Positions 6,733 to 7,183 of a DNA stretch of 7,183 nt are shown here, one piece after another. The DNA lies in contig CAMOIA010000083.1 of assembly GCA_946615785.1 (NCBI GenBank), positions 1 through 7,183 on the forward strand, written 5' to 3'. This stretch comes from an uncultured Clostridia bacterium (GTDB lineage Bacteria; Bacillota; Clostridia; Christensenellales; Aristaeellaceae). The notes under the pieces are model-generated. The model saw nothing but the letters and a program-made list of their open reading frames with translations, had not been told where the DNA came from and did not search any database. The translations under genes were made by a program, and so were the position numbers. Numbering within the stretch: position 1 is the first letter of the stretch; each line of letters begins with the position of its first letter.

Positions 6733-6778
6733 GGCGTTTTGCGTCCGGGGCGCGGCCATGGCGGAGACAGGAGGAAAA

Positions 6779-7183
6779 ATGACAAACGTCCTGTTCGGAT
6801 TTCTGCACATCTACGCGCTCCTGATCGTTTTTGCCATGGTGCTTTCGGTCGTTTATATGTCCCGTCAGGAAAAACGGCTGGGTTTTCCGAAGGATACGGC
6901 GGTCGATATGGCGCTTTATGCCATTCCCCTCGGCATCGTCGGGGCAAGGCTCTATTACGTCGCGTTCACGTTTGACCGGTACAGGGACAACCTGATTTCG
7001 ATCCTGTACATTCATCAGGGCGGGCTCGCCATTTACGGCGGCATCATCGGCGGGGTGCGTGGCGTGTGGATTCTGTCCCGGCGCAAGCGCCTTTCCTTTC
7101 AGCGCCTGCTGGACATGGCGGCTCCGGCGGTGATCATGAGCCAGGCCATCGGCAGGTGGGGCAATTTTTTCAACCAGGAAGCC
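6779..7183 (+). CDS. lgt: Prolipoprotein diacylglyceryl transferase, N-terminal part (runs off the right edge)
   Basis: The first 135 codons encode the membrane enzyme that moves a diacylglyceryl group from phosphatidylglycerol to the lipobox cysteine of prelipoproteins, the first step of lipoprotein maturation. Hydrophobic segments appear at about residues 9-27, 43-63 and 78-99. Signature stretches are PLGIVGARLYYV (50-61), IHQGGLAIYGGIIGG (78-92) and QAIGRWGNFFNQEA (122-135). The last holds R126, N129 and E134 in the spacing of the essential Arg143, Asn146 and Glu151 of Escherichia coli Lgt. The ATG at 6779 follows AGGAGG (6769-6774) with a short 4-nt gap. The frame is open to the window edge, so the C-terminal part is not seen. 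It is divergent from mtaB with a 109-nt gap that must hold both promoters. It was not listed among closed reading frames because it has no stop here. Confidence 0.96.
   Translation, partial: MTNVLFGFLHIYALLIVFAMVLSVVYMSRQEKRLGFPKDTAVDMALYAIPLGIVGARLYYVAFTFDRYRDNLISILYIHQGGLAIYGGIIGGVRGVWILSRRKRLSFQRLLDMAAPAVIMSQAIGRWGNFFNQEA

Noticed and set aside
6670..6810. An upstream ATG extending MtaB by 47 residues
   Set aside because: The extension would lie across the consensus promoter (6704-6732) and overlap lgt, while MtaB proteins normally begin at the MRTVAFHTLGCKVN segment.
5356..6975. A 539-codon open frame on the plus strand opposite mtaB
   Set aside because: It mirrors mtaB, whose radical-SAM and cluster motifs are unmistakable. 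Its own product is rich in His, Ala, Arg and Gly without recognisable domains, as expected for an antisense frame in GC-rich DNA. It also overlaps lgt.

Overview
The window comes from a GC-rich Gram-positive bacterium, most likely a member of the class Clostridia. The signs are strong AGGAGG-type ribosome binding sites, near-consensus sigma-A promoters (TTGACx, 16-17 bp spacer, TATAAT) and the Firmicutes-style gene order rph-rdgB-yfcE. Placement below class level is not possible from the sequence alone. This is chromosomal, densely coding DNA. I see no mobile element, CRISPR array, tRNA or rRNA.

Layout, left to right. Positions 1-267 (minus) hold the first 89 codons of ilvB, the acetolactate synthase large subunit. 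Its roughly 250-nt leader (268-513), read on the minus strand, contains a complete transcription attenuator of the classical type: a promoter, a 25-residue leader peptide rich in Leu and Val codons, mutually exclusive 1:2, 2:3 and 3:4 pairings, and a U-tract terminator. Positions 660-4280 (minus) form a compact run: an RNase PH/XTP pyrophosphatase fusion (rph/rdgB), then a YfcE-type phosphoesterase, azlC, azlD and the exodeoxyribonuclease III gene. Two junctions are ATGA stop-start overlaps, and the run starts from a consensus promoter at 4318-4345. Just upstream on the same strand is a GNAT acetyltransferase (4342-4911). Divergent from it is an 89-residue protein resembling an isolated internal domain of the fatty-acid kinase FakA/YloV (5017-5286, plus), with its own promoter and terminator. 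Positions 5377-6669 (minus) encode MtaB, the ms2t6A tRNA methylthiotransferase. Lgt (prolipoprotein diacylglyceryl transferase) starts divergently at 6779 (plus) and runs off the right edge.

How the genes fit together. ilvB starts branched-chain amino acid synthesis, and its leader reads as a sensor of charged Leu/Val tRNA. AzlCD, 1.2 kb upstream on the same strand, is a branched-chain amino acid exporter family, so synthesis and export of these amino acids sit close together. The other genes are housekeeping: RNA 3' end trimming (Rph), nucleotide-pool cleaning (RdgB), abasic-site repair (exonuclease III), tRNA modification (MtaB) and lipoprotein maturation (Lgt). The observations most worth a second look are the ilvB attenuator, the Rph-RdgB fusion and the stand-alone FakA-like domain.
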